Assembly (NCBI GenBank): GCA_051439365.1
Contig: JBFRWC010000437.1
Span: 1-28,324 of the forward strand
DNA from: JAAHGY01 sp051439365
GTDB lineage: Bacteria > Cyanobacteriota > Cyanobacteriia > CAKZMO01
Direction: 5' to 3'
DNA length: 28,324 nt
Shown here in pieces: positions 14,959 to 21,996 of the stretch. A program made the position numbers and the translations under genes. Under the pieces are notes generated by a model, which was given only the letters and a program-made list of their open reading frames with translations, ran no database searches and had not been told where the DNA came from. How positions within the stretch are numbered: the first letter of the stretch is position 1; each line of letters starts with the position of its first letter.

Positions 14959-16248
14959 ATGGCCAAGTTTTTACACGTCGCCGATATTCATCTGGGGTTT
15001 GACCGATACAATAGTCGGACTCGGAGCCAAGACTTCTTTTATGCGTTTCATGACCTGCTTCAACGTTATGCAGTGGATGAGCAGGTTGACTTCGTATTGA
15101 TTGCGGGTGACTTATTTGAGCATCGTACGATTCAGCCCTCGACGTTGAACCAGGCCCAGATTTGCTTACAACTGTTGCAACGGGCAAATATTCCGGCGAT
15201 CGCCATTGAAGGCAATCATGATAACCGACCCTACGGCACCAAAACCAGTTGGCTGCGTTACTTGGCGGGATGGGATTTACTAACTTTTTTGGAACCGGAG
15301 GATAGCGGGGCCGGGGAGTCATTGCTGGTGCCCTGGGATCAGGAGCAAAAGCGGGGCTGTTATATTGACTTGGACTGTGATGTCCGGGTGATTGGCTCCT
15401 GCTGGTACGGGGCGATGGCTCCCCAGGCGCTAGAGCGCATGGCCCAAGAGATTCCACAGTTGCCACCGGGACCGAGCCAGACGGTGGTGCTATTTCATCA
15501 CGGCTTAGAGGGACACGTGTCTCGATATGCTGGGGCGCTACGCTACGAGGAAATTTTGCCGCTCCGGGAGGCGGGAGTCGATTACCTGGCCTTGGGGCAC
15601 ATCCATAAGAACTACTCGGTGGAAAACTGGGTGTTCAATCCGGGATCAGTTGAAGTCAATAGTATTGAGGAAAGTCGCTATGAGCGCGGCGTTTATTTGG
15701 TGGAGATGGTCAACGGTCAGGTGGCGGCCCAGCTTTTCCAAGACTATCGGCAGCGATCGGTGGTGCGGTTGCAACTCAAGCTGACTGGCAAAGAGACAGT
15801 GGCGGACGTTGAAGCGGCGGCCCATGAATGTGTGCAAGGGGCGATCGCCAACCATCGTCTCATCCCTGCTGATGAACCTATTGTCGAATTACGGATTAGC
15901 GGCACCGTTGGATTTGAACCCCTGGATTTGAATACCAAAGCTTTGCAGCAGCAACTCCAAGCCGCCTGTAGGGCGCTCATTTTCCTCCTGCGCTACGACG
16001 TGGATACGTTTGCGTACCAGTCGCCCCTGAGCGATGGTGAAGACCGCCACTATATTGAAGAAGAGATTTATCGGGATATCGTCGCCAGTCATGTCAACTA
16101 CCAAGAACACACTCCCGTTTTGGCGAAAGGCTTGATGGCATTAAAAGACAGCTATTTGCAGCAGCAGCCGGAACCCCAACTCTATGAGATTGTGGAGCAG
16201 TTGCTACAGAAGACGCGGGAGCCGCAACCCCAAGACCTCGTTGACTGA
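14959..16248 (+). CDS. SbcD/Mre11-type DNA repair exonuclease (metallophosphoesterase)
   Basis: The N-terminal two-thirds is a calcineurin-like phosphoesterase of the SbcD/Mre11 type, which cleaves DNA ends and hairpins with two metal ions. All metal-binding motifs are visible: D9-x-H11 (ADIHLG), GD51LFEH, GN86HD88, FH180H and GH214IH216. Residues from about 250 to 429 form a C-terminal capping and helical region ending in LLQKTREPQ. The family usually works with an SbcC/Rad50 ATPase, and none is encoded in this window. It lies 32 nt after prfA and could be cotranscribed with it. Confidence 0.85.
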   Translation: MAKFLHVADIHLGFDRYNSRTRSQDFFYAFHDLLQRYAVDEQVDFVLIAGDLFEHRTIQPSTLNQAQICLQLLQRANIPAIAIEGNHDNRPYGTKTSWLRYLAGWDLLTFLEPEDSGAGESLLVPWDQEQKRGCYIDLDCDVRVIGSCWYGAMAPQALERMAQEIPQLPPGPSQTVVLFHHGLEGHVSRYAGALRYEEILPLREAGVDYLALGHIHKNYSVENWVFNPGSVEVNSIEESRYERGVYLVEMVNGQVAAQLFQDYRQRSVVRLQLKLTGKETVADVEAAAHECVQGAIANHRLIPADEPIVELRISGTVGFEPLDLNTKALQQQLQAACRALIFLLRYDVDTFAYQSPLSDGEDRHYIEEEIYRDIVASHVNYQEHTPVLAKGLMALKDSYLQQQPEPQLYEIVEQLLQKTREPQPQDLVD

Positions 16249-16263
16249 CAAAAAAGCCGGTAT

Positions 16264-16322
16264 GGGACGCGGGAACTGTCCCCCTACCAGCAATTCAAAT
16301 GTAGGGGCCAGGTCTCCTGATC
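16264..16322 (+). repeat. Short dispersed repeat, copy B, with hairpin
   Basis: The core GGACGCGGGAAC is shared with the element near 13728. It is followed by a perfect 7-bp inverted repeat, CCCCTAC (16281-16287) and GTAGGGG (16301-16307), around a 13-nt loop. The sequence then continues GCCAGGTCTCCTGATCCC. Hairpin-forming GTAGGGGC...GGTC repeats are frequent in cyanobacterial spacers, and I take this as one of them. It lies directly downstream of the nuclease gene, where the stem could also affect 3'-end formation. Confidence 0.5.
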
Positions 16323-16389
16323 CCATGCAAGATAGAATCTCTAGATCGTTTTGTCAGACAAGCAGCCCAAAAACCCAAGATCTAGACTT

Positions 16390-16412
16390 GTGATCCAAGC
16401 TAGTGATCCAAG
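16390..16412 (+). repeat. 10-bp direct repeat upstream of the ABC-F gene
   Basis: GTGATCCAAG occurs at 16390-16399 and again at 16403-16412, a 13-base period, about 125 nt before the ABC-F start. An inverted pair TCTAGATC (16340-16347) and GATCTAGA (16379-16386) lies just upstream. These may be regulator-binding sites or chance. The rest of the 16249-16536 spacer shows no gene. Confidence 0.3.
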
Positions 16413-16536
16413 TTTCGTAAAGAAAACCAAAAATTTGTTAAGCTTGACTCTGGGTTTGTGACGCGGTAATTCTGTGCATAACGGCAAGGCAGGTCGCGGC
16501 ATTCAGTGGAAGGGATCATGATTGGAGGACCGCATC

Positions 16537-18249
16537 ATGTTGCGTTTAGAGCGTGTCAGCAAAATATACCCGACGGGGGAAGTGCTGAAGGATATTAATT
16601 GGGAAGTGAAAACGGGCGATCGCATCGGCCTGGTGGGGATGAATGGGGCTGGAAAGTCCACCCAACTGCGCCTCATTGCCGGGGAAGATGAGCCGACATC
16701 AGGGGAAATTATCCGGCCTGCGAGTCTCAAGATTGCCTACCTCACCCAAGAATTTGAAGTTGATCCCTGCCGCACCGTGCGCGAGGAATTTTGGCAGGTG
16801 TTTACCGAGGCCAGCCAGATCCAACACGCGATCGCCGAGGTCCAAATTCACATGGAAACCGCCACACCGGATGAATTGGAGGATCTGATTCATCAACTAG
16901 ATCGGCACCAGCGCCAGTTTGAAGCCTTGGACGGTTATGGTCTGGAATCCCAAATCGAAAAGATCCTGCCGGAAGTGGGGTTTACGGCTGACGATGGCGA
17001 TCGCCTCGTGAGTGCCTTCAGTGGTGGCTGGCAGATGCGCATGAGTTTGGGCAAAATTTTGCTGCAAGCCCCCGACCTGTTGTTGCTGGACGAGCCGACC
17101 AACCACCTGGATTTGGAAACCATCGAGTGGTTAGAGACCTATCTAAAAGGATTGACCACGCCGATGGTGGTGGTGTCCCATGACCGGGAATTTCTCGATC
17201 GACTTTGTACCCAGATTGTAGAAACCGAGCGGGGAGTATCCACTGCTTACCTGGGCAACTACAGCGCTTATCTGACTCAGAAAGCCGAAAATCAGCAAGC
17301 CCTACAGTCCGCCTATGAGCGGCAACAAAAGGAACTAGAGAAACAGCAAGCCTTTGTGGAGCGATTCCGAGCCAGTGCCACCCGCAGTACCCAAGCCAAA
17401 AGTCGGGAACGGCAACTGGACAAAGTGGAACGGCTGGATGCGCCCACAGGTAACGTTCGCACTCTAGACTTTCGCTTTCCCTCCGCCCCTCGCAGCGGTC
17501 GGGAAGTGGTCAAAATTGAAGACCTGACCCATTACTACAACGATAATGTTCTGTTTCTAGGGGCGGATTTGTTGATTGAACGGGGCGATCGCATTGCTTT
17601 TCTGGGGCCAAACGGGTCTGGGAAGTCTACCCTGCTGAAGTTGATTATGGGTATGGAGCAAGCAGAGGATGGGATCATTAAACTGGGGGAGCATGGCGTG
17701 ATCCCCGGTTATTTTGAGCAAAACCAGGCCGAAGCCCTGGATTTAAACAAGACCGTCATGGATACGATTCATGACGAAGTGCCGGACTGGATAGATGAAG
17801 AAGTGCGATCGCTCCTGGGTCAATTTCTCTTTAGCAAAGACACCGTTTTTAAGACTGTCGATACCCTCAGCGGTGGCGAAAAAGCCCGGTTAGCCCTCGC
17901 TAAAATGTTGTTGCAACCTGTCAACGTGTTGATTTTAGACGAGCCGACCAACCACTTGGATATTCCTGCCAAAGAAATGCTGGAAGCGGCCCTCCAGCAC
18001 TATGACGGTACAGTTTTACTGGTGTCCCACGATCGCTATTTTATCGGCCAGGTGGCCAACAAAATTGTTGATCTGCGGGACGGCGAACTAAAGCTTTATC
18101 GGGGGAACTATCAATACTACCTAGACAAATTAGAGGAGGAGCGAGAAAAGGCTAGGCTGGCCGAGATTGAAGCGAAAAAAGCCGAGAAGGCCGCTGCCAA
18201 ACGAGCCAAGCAGCAACGTAAAAAAAAGGAGAAAGCGAAGAAAACATAG
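16537..18249 (+). CDS. ABC-F family ATPase (two ATP-binding cassettes, no membrane domain)
   Basis: ABC-F proteins are soluble tandem ATPases; known members act on the ribosome. The first cassette has Walker A GMNGAGKST (residues 34-42), signature FSGGWQMRMS and LLLDEPTNHLD. The second has GPNGSGKST, LSGGEKARLALAKML and LILDEPTNHLD. An Arg/Gln/Lys-rich inter-domain linker (PtIM type) sits between them, and a Lys/Ala-rich coiled-coil tail ends the protein. I choose the ATG at 16537 because GGAGG (16524-16528) lies 8 nt upstream; a TTG at 16522 overlaps that site. The product is 570 residues. The subclass (Uup, EttA or other) is not resolved. Confidence 0.9.
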   Translation: MLRLERVSKIYPTGEVLKDINWEVKTGDRIGLVGMNGAGKSTQLRLIAGEDEPTSGEIIRPASLKIAYLTQEFEVDPCRTVREEFWQVFTEASQIQHAIAEVQIHMETATPDELEDLIHQLDRHQRQFEALDGYGLESQIEKILPEVGFTADDGDRLVSAFSGGWQMRMSLGKILLQAPDLLLLDEPTNHLDLETIEWLETYLKGLTTPMVVVSHDREFLDRLCTQIVETERGVSTAYLGNYSAYLTQKAENQQALQSAYERQQKELEKQQAFVERFRASATRSTQAKSRERQLDKVERLDAPTGNVRTLDFRFPSAPRSGREVVKIEDLTHYYNDNVLFLGADLLIERGDRIAFLGPNGSGKSTLLKLIMGMEQAEDGIIKLGEHGVIPGYFEQNQAEALDLNKTVMDTIHDEVPDWIDEEVRSLLGQFLFSKDTVFKTVDTLSGGEKARLALAKMLLQPVNVLILDEPTNHLDIPAKEMLEAALQHYDGTVLLVSHDRYFIGQVANKIVDLRDGELKLYRGNYQYYLDKLEEEREKARLAEIEAKKAEKAAAKRAKQQRKKKEKAKKT

Positions 18250-18301
18250 TATTCTCCTTATCTTCGGCTAGAGTTTGATAAACTGCGTTTAATGCTTCAT
18301 G

Positions 18302-18326
18302 GGAAATATGGTCCCCCATATCCCTT
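18302..18326 (+). other. Imperfect hairpin in the ABC-F to gpmI spacer
   Basis: ATATGG and CCATAT, separated by TCCC, form a 6-bp stem, with GGGA and TCCC extending it imperfectly on the outside. It lies 55 nt after the ABC-F stop and has no clear T tract, so it is at best a weak terminator. The rest of the 246-nt spacer to gpmI shows no gene and no convincing promoter. Confidence 0.25.
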
Positions 18327-18495
18327 TATCGATTCCTGCATTCGTTTAGGATGTTTGAATTAAAGGGCTGGAACGAAAGGCTTTGAGCCATCAGTCCTTG
18401 CGTTAAAGGGATGGCTGTTACCGTCGCTCAGGCTGCTATCCATGAAGCACAAATGATGTTTTGACTCAGAAACGCATAAGAGAAGGACAACTTTC

Positions 18496-20094
18496 ATGAT
18501 ACAGCGGTCGATTTCTCCAGTAGTACTGGTCATCTTAGATGGCTGGGGATACCGTGAAGATTCTCAGGCAAATGCGATCGCACTGGCTGAGACCCCCGTG
18601 ATGGACAGTCTGTGGTCAGCATACCCCAGCACCTTGATTCGGACATCGGGTAAAGACGTGGGGCTACCTCAAGGCCAAATGGGGAACTCGGAAGTTGGCC
18701 ATCTCAACATTGGCGCAGGCCGAGTCGTTCCCCAAGAATTGGTCCGCATTTCAGATGCGGTGGAAGATGGCACCATCCTTCAGAATCCTGCCTTAGTCGG
18801 TATTTGTCAATCCGTTCGCAAGGCGCAAGGTGCGTTACACTTGGTCGGTCTTTGCTCTGAGGGCGGAGTTCATTCTCATCTGACTCATCTCTTTGGATTG
18901 ATTGACCTAGCCAAAGCACAGAATATTAGCCAAGTGTATGTCCATGCCATTACTGATGGCCGGGATACCAAGCCAAAGGAGGCGCTAACTGCCCTCCAGA
19001 AAATTGAGGACTATTTGGAAAGGAGTGGGGTTGGCAAAATTGCGACCGTAGGTGGTCGCTACTATGCGATGGACCGGGATAATCGCTGGGACCGGGTTCA
19101 ACTTTTTTATGATGTGATGACAACGGATGGAGATGGGGACGGTCGTTCAGCCATTGATATTCTCCAAGCATCCTATGCCGAAGAAATCACTGACGAATTT
19201 GTTTTACCCATGCGCGTGACGACCGGGGCTGTCAAACCAGGGGACGGGGTGATCTTTTTCAACTTCCGGCCTGACCGAGCGCGACAGCTAACCCAAGCCT
19301 TTGTTGATCCTGGATTTAAGGGATTTGAGCGATCGCAAATTACCCCGTTAGCTTTCGCCACCTTTACCCAGTACAATGCTGATTTCCCGGTCAAAATTGC
19401 CTTTGAACCCCAGAATCTCAACAATATTCTGGGCCAAGTTATCTCCAATCATGGGTTAAAGCAATTGCGGGCGGCTGAGACGGAAAAATATGCCCATGTC
19501 ACCTACTTTTTCAATGGTGGGGTGGAAGATCCTTTTCCTGGGGAGGACCGGGAATTGATCCCTAGCCCGATGGTACCCACCTATGATCGCGCTCCCAAAA
19601 TGTCGGCTCAGCTCGTGACTGACGTGGTGTTGAAGTCACTGGAGCAGCAAGCCTATTCTCTGGTAGTGGTCAACTACGCGAACCCGGACATGGTGGGGCA
19701 CACAGGTAATGTGGAAGCCACGATTGAGGCGATCGCCACCGTAGATGACTGTTTGGGACAACTGCTTGAAGGGGTGAGCAAAGTTGGCGGGACGAGCATC
19801 ATCATCGCTGACCACGGCAATGCTGAGTGTATGCGGGATGAGCAGGGGAATCCTTGGACTGCCCATACCACCAATCCTGTTCCCTTTATTCTGGTTGAGG
19901 GTGAAGGCCGGAAAATTCCTGGATATGGCACCGATGCTACCTTGCGCTCGGATGGTCGCTTGGCGGACATTGCCCCAACCATTTTGCAAATTTTGGGTAT
20001 CCCTCAGCCGGAGGAAATGATCGGTAAGTCCATGATTCAGCCTTCCAAGATTGAGCTGAACGTTAATCGTACCCCCGTCTCCCTCTCGCTGTAG
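18496..20094 (+). CDS. gpmI: 2,3-bisphosphoglycerate-independent phosphoglycerate mutase
   Basis: GpmI interconverts 3- and 2-phosphoglycerate using two metal ions and a phosphoserine intermediate. It is the usual mutase of cyanobacterial lower glycolysis. The 532-residue protein has LVILDGWGYR with metal ligand D15, and QMGNSEVGHLNIGAGR with catalytic S65. It also has HAITDGRDTKP, YANPDMVGHTG and IIADHGNAECM, which supply further metal ligands and substrate contacts. The ATG follows AGAAGGAC. Downstream, secG starts 128 nt later, an association often seen in cyanobacteria. Confidence 0.98.
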   Translation: MIQRSISPVVLVILDGWGYREDSQANAIALAETPVMDSLWSAYPSTLIRTSGKDVGLPQGQMGNSEVGHLNIGAGRVVPQELVRISDAVEDGTILQNPALVGICQSVRKAQGALHLVGLCSEGGVHSHLTHLFGLIDLAKAQNISQVYVHAITDGRDTKPKEALTALQKIEDYLERSGVGKIATVGGRYYAMDRDNRWDRVQLFYDVMTTDGDGDGRSAIDILQASYAEEITDEFVLPMRVTTGAVKPGDGVIFFNFRPDRARQLTQAFVDPGFKGFERSQITPLAFATFTQYNADFPVKIAFEPQNLNNILGQVISNHGLKQLRAAETEKYAHVTYFFNGGVEDPFPGEDRELIPSPMVPTYDRAPKMSAQLVTDVVLKSLEQQAYSLVVVNYANPDMVGHTGNVEATIEAIATVDDCLGQLLEGVSKVGGTSIIIADHGNAECMRDEQGNPWTAHTTNPVPFILVEGEGRKIPGYGTDATLRSDGRLADIAPTILQILGIPQPEEMIGKSMIQPSKIELNVNRTPVSLSL

Positions 20095-20137
20095 AGGATC
20101 GACCGGCGGGGATGGGCTGGAAGATTGGACTCTATCC

Positions 20138-20167
20138 TTGCTGCCAAGTGCGGAAATAAGGGATAAT
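20138..20167 (+). promoter_or_regulatory. Possible sigma-70 type promoter for secG
   Basis: TTGCTG (20138-20143) and GATAAT (20162-20167) are 18 bases apart, upstream of secG. GATAAT differs from TATAAT at one position; the -35 element is poor. This is the best match I see in the 128-nt spacer after gpmI, but readthrough from gpmI is equally possible. Confidence 0.3.
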
Positions 20168-20222
20168 GAAGGATAGTGTGTTTAATTAGCACTGGTACAG
20201 CGATTGTCCAGAGGAGATACCC

Positions 20223-20453
20223 ATGACAGTAACAGGAGTGGCTCAAATAATTTGGGCCGTTGCCGCGATTGGCTTGATTGTTTTGGTGTTGCTACACAGC
20301 CCCAAAGGTGATGGGTTGGGAGGATTGGGGGGACAGGCCCAGCTTTTCACCAGTACTAAAAGTGCGGAAACCACGCTTAATCGGTTGACCTGGACGTTAA
20401 CCGTTGTCTTCCTGGGGTTGACCCTGGTTCTGAGTGCAGGTTGGCTAGGGTAG
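20223..20453 (+). CDS. secG: Preprotein translocase subunit SecG
   Basis: SecG is the small accessory subunit of the SecYEG channel that helps SecA-driven translocation. The 76-residue product has two hydrophobic helices, about residues 7-24 (IIWAVAAIGLIVLVLLH) and 57-73 (LTVVFLGLTLVLSAGW). Between them is the conserved loop SPKGDGLGGLGGQAQLF. The ATG follows GAGGAGAT. It serves with secY, which lies 12 kb upstream. A HIP1 palindrome lies just after the stop. Confidence 0.95.
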   Translation: MTVTGVAQIIWAVAAIGLIVLVLLHSPKGDGLGGLGGQAQLFTSTKSAETTLNRLTWTLTVVFLGLTLVLSAGWLG

Positions 20454-20524
20454 CCAGTGTCTAAGAGCGATCGCCCAGTTGTGACCTGCCCAGTTCAAGG
20501 TCTCAGTTTCCACTGTTTGAATCG

Positions 20525-21370
20525 ATGAGCTATTCTAAACGCCACCTCTTGTGGGTCTTGAGTTTGATCACGACAGCAGCGATCCTCATATTGACGGCGA
20601 TCGCTCAAGGATCGGTTGCTCAGGAAAGTCCCACTCAATCGGTGACATCTCAATCGGTGACACCTCAATCAGTGACACCACAATCAGTGACAACAGAATC
20701 GATACAGCAGCATTTACCGCCTGCGCGGTCCCACTCTCTTCCTGCTAGTCTGAGTCATTGGTCAGAGGGAGATGAGACGGACACCTACTTCGAGCAGATT
20801 GAGCCGACCCCTTTTGGGTATCTAGTGTGGTCGCAGTTCCCCGTTCGAGTTTATCTGACATCCGATCCGTCTACACGAGCAGAACGGGTTGGCAGCTTAA
20901 TCAACCAAGATTGGCTCGCCGCCGTTCAAGGGGCGATCGCTGAATGGTCTGCTTACCTTCCTCTCCTGCAAACCGATCTGCCAGAAGCAGCGGACATCAC
21001 GATCGTGGCCCAGACTCCCACTCTCCGCTGGGGCGAACGGGCGCGAACCGCAGAAACGACCTATACCCTACGTGGGGTGACCGCAGGTAATGGCCAACAG
21101 ATGATCCAGCAGCACTACCGCATTTTGCTATCGCCTAATCAAACGAGGGACTACCTGCTCGCAACCGCCCGTCACGAGCTGGGCCATGCCCTAGGAATCT
21201 GGGGCCATAGCTTACGTGAAACGGACGCACTATACCGATCCCAAGTGAGCAATCCTCCATTGATTTCGACCAGGGATGTGAATACGCTGAAGGAAATTTA
21301 TCAGCAACCCACCCAGTTAGGTTGGCCCCTGCTCAATTTGCCAACGGCTCAGCCCCAAGAATTGGACTAA
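20525..21370 (+). CDS. Secreted metzincin-like zinc protease (M10-type) with tandem repeat
   Basis: The 281-residue product begins with a probable signal peptide: basic SYSKR, then a hydrophobic stretch to about residue 28, and possible cleavage after SVA32. Residues 35-57 are four near-identical SVT(S/P)Q units. The C-terminal domain carries HELGHALGIWGHS at residues 217-229, with zinc ligands H217 and H221 and E218 as general base. A classical matrixin has HExxHxxGxxH; here one extra residue separates Gly224 and the third His228. The following ETDALYRSQV resembles the Met-turn segment but has Leu where Met is usual. The enzyme is probably exported; its substrate is unknown. Confidence 0.75.
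   Translation: MSYSKRHLLWVLSLITTAAILILTAIAQGSVAQESPTQSVTSQSVTPQSVTPQSVTTESIQQHLPPARSHSLPASLSHWSEGDETDTYFEQIEPTPFGYLVWSQFPVRVYLTSDPSTRAERVGSLINQDWLAAVQGAIAEWSAYLPLLQTDLPEAADITIVAQTPTLRWGERARTAETTYTLRGVTAGNGQQMIQQHYRILLSPNQTRDYLLATARHELGHALGIWGHSLRETDALYRSQVSNPPLISTRDVNTLKEIYQQPTQLGWPLLNLPTAQPQELD
20636..20695 (+). repeat. 15-bp tandem repeat in the metzincin-like gene
   Basis: Four in-frame copies of a 15-base unit of type CAATCGGTGACACCT run from 20636 to 20695, with one to four changes between copies. A fifth decayed copy (GAATCGATACA) follows. They encode SVT(S/P/T)Q units just after the signal peptide. The unit number could vary between strains through slippage without breaking the frame. 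Confidence 0.9.
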
Positions 21371-21476
21371 AATACCCGAACATCAGCCCGAATGATTTTG
21401 TAAATCTTGTGCAGGACTGTCTTCTGCTATTTGAGTACAAGTGTAATACGGTGGCCGATCCAATATTCCTATCGTC

Positions 21477-21482
21477 TATAAT
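21477..21482 (+). promoter_or_regulatory. Candidate -10 element before the NifX-like gene
   Basis: A perfect TATAAT lies 115 nt before the chosen start. No -35 match is found at 16-18 bases upstream, which would fit an activator-dependent promoter. A GTA-N9-TAC sequence at 21435-21449 resembles an NtcA site but has nine central bases instead of eight. Confidence 0.35.
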
Positions 21483-21597
21483 GCCTTCGTCCTTCTAGGA
21501 CATTCTGAAAAATCAGTCAACGTCTGATATCGCCTGTGGAAACGCCAAGGTTCCAGGTGAGGATCAGCGATTGTATTTGTGTAGGGGATTGGATCAG

Positions 21598-21975
21598 ATG
21601 ACAGAAAAATTGTTGGCGATCGCGGTTGCAAAGGATGGAAACATTGCGGCCCATGCCGGACGGGCATTGCGGTGGGAGATCTATACCATTCCAGAGACCG
21701 CCGAGGCCAGTTTGGCTTGGACTTTAGACCTAACCAGTATTGGGAGTCTACACGAGTGGCATGTTCAACAAGAAGGCAATCGTCACCCCTTGCATGGGGT
21801 GGATATTGCTATTGCCGCTTCTGCGGGAGAGGGTGTTCGGCGTAGGCTCCAAGAACGTAACACCGAGTTGCTAACGACTGCTGAAACTAATCCTGCTCAG
21901 GCGATCGCGGCCTATCGCGCTGGCAACCTCGCTCCGGGCTTGCCCCATGAACCCCAAGCTTGTCATCAACACTAA
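21598..21975 (+). CDS. NifX/NifB-type iron-molybdenum cofactor-binding domain protein
   Basis: The 125-residue product matches the dinitrogenase FeMo-cofactor biosynthesis domain (NifX/NafY/C-terminal NifB superfamily, RNase H-like fold). It shows the N-terminal strand LLAIAVAKDGNIAAHAGRALRWEIYTI and the central GVDIAIAASAGEGVRRRLQERNTEL. The C-terminal PAQAIAAYRAGNL is also typical. Such stand-alone domains bind metal clusters. The end (HEPQACHQH) is rich in His and Cys and could bind metal. I use ATG 21598 with AGGGG upstream; a TTG nine codons earlier is less likely. No other nif genes are present, so a link to nitrogen fixation is not shown. It converges on the next gene with a 21-nt gap. 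Confidence 0.7.
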   Translation: MTEKLLAIAVAKDGNIAAHAGRALRWEIYTIPETAEASLAWTLDLTSIGSLHEWHVQQEGNRHPLHGVDIAIAASAGEGVRRRLQERNTELLTTAETNPAQAIAAYRAGNLAPGLPHEPQACHQH

Positions 21976-21996
21976 AGGGTTGGCAAGTGGTAAACG

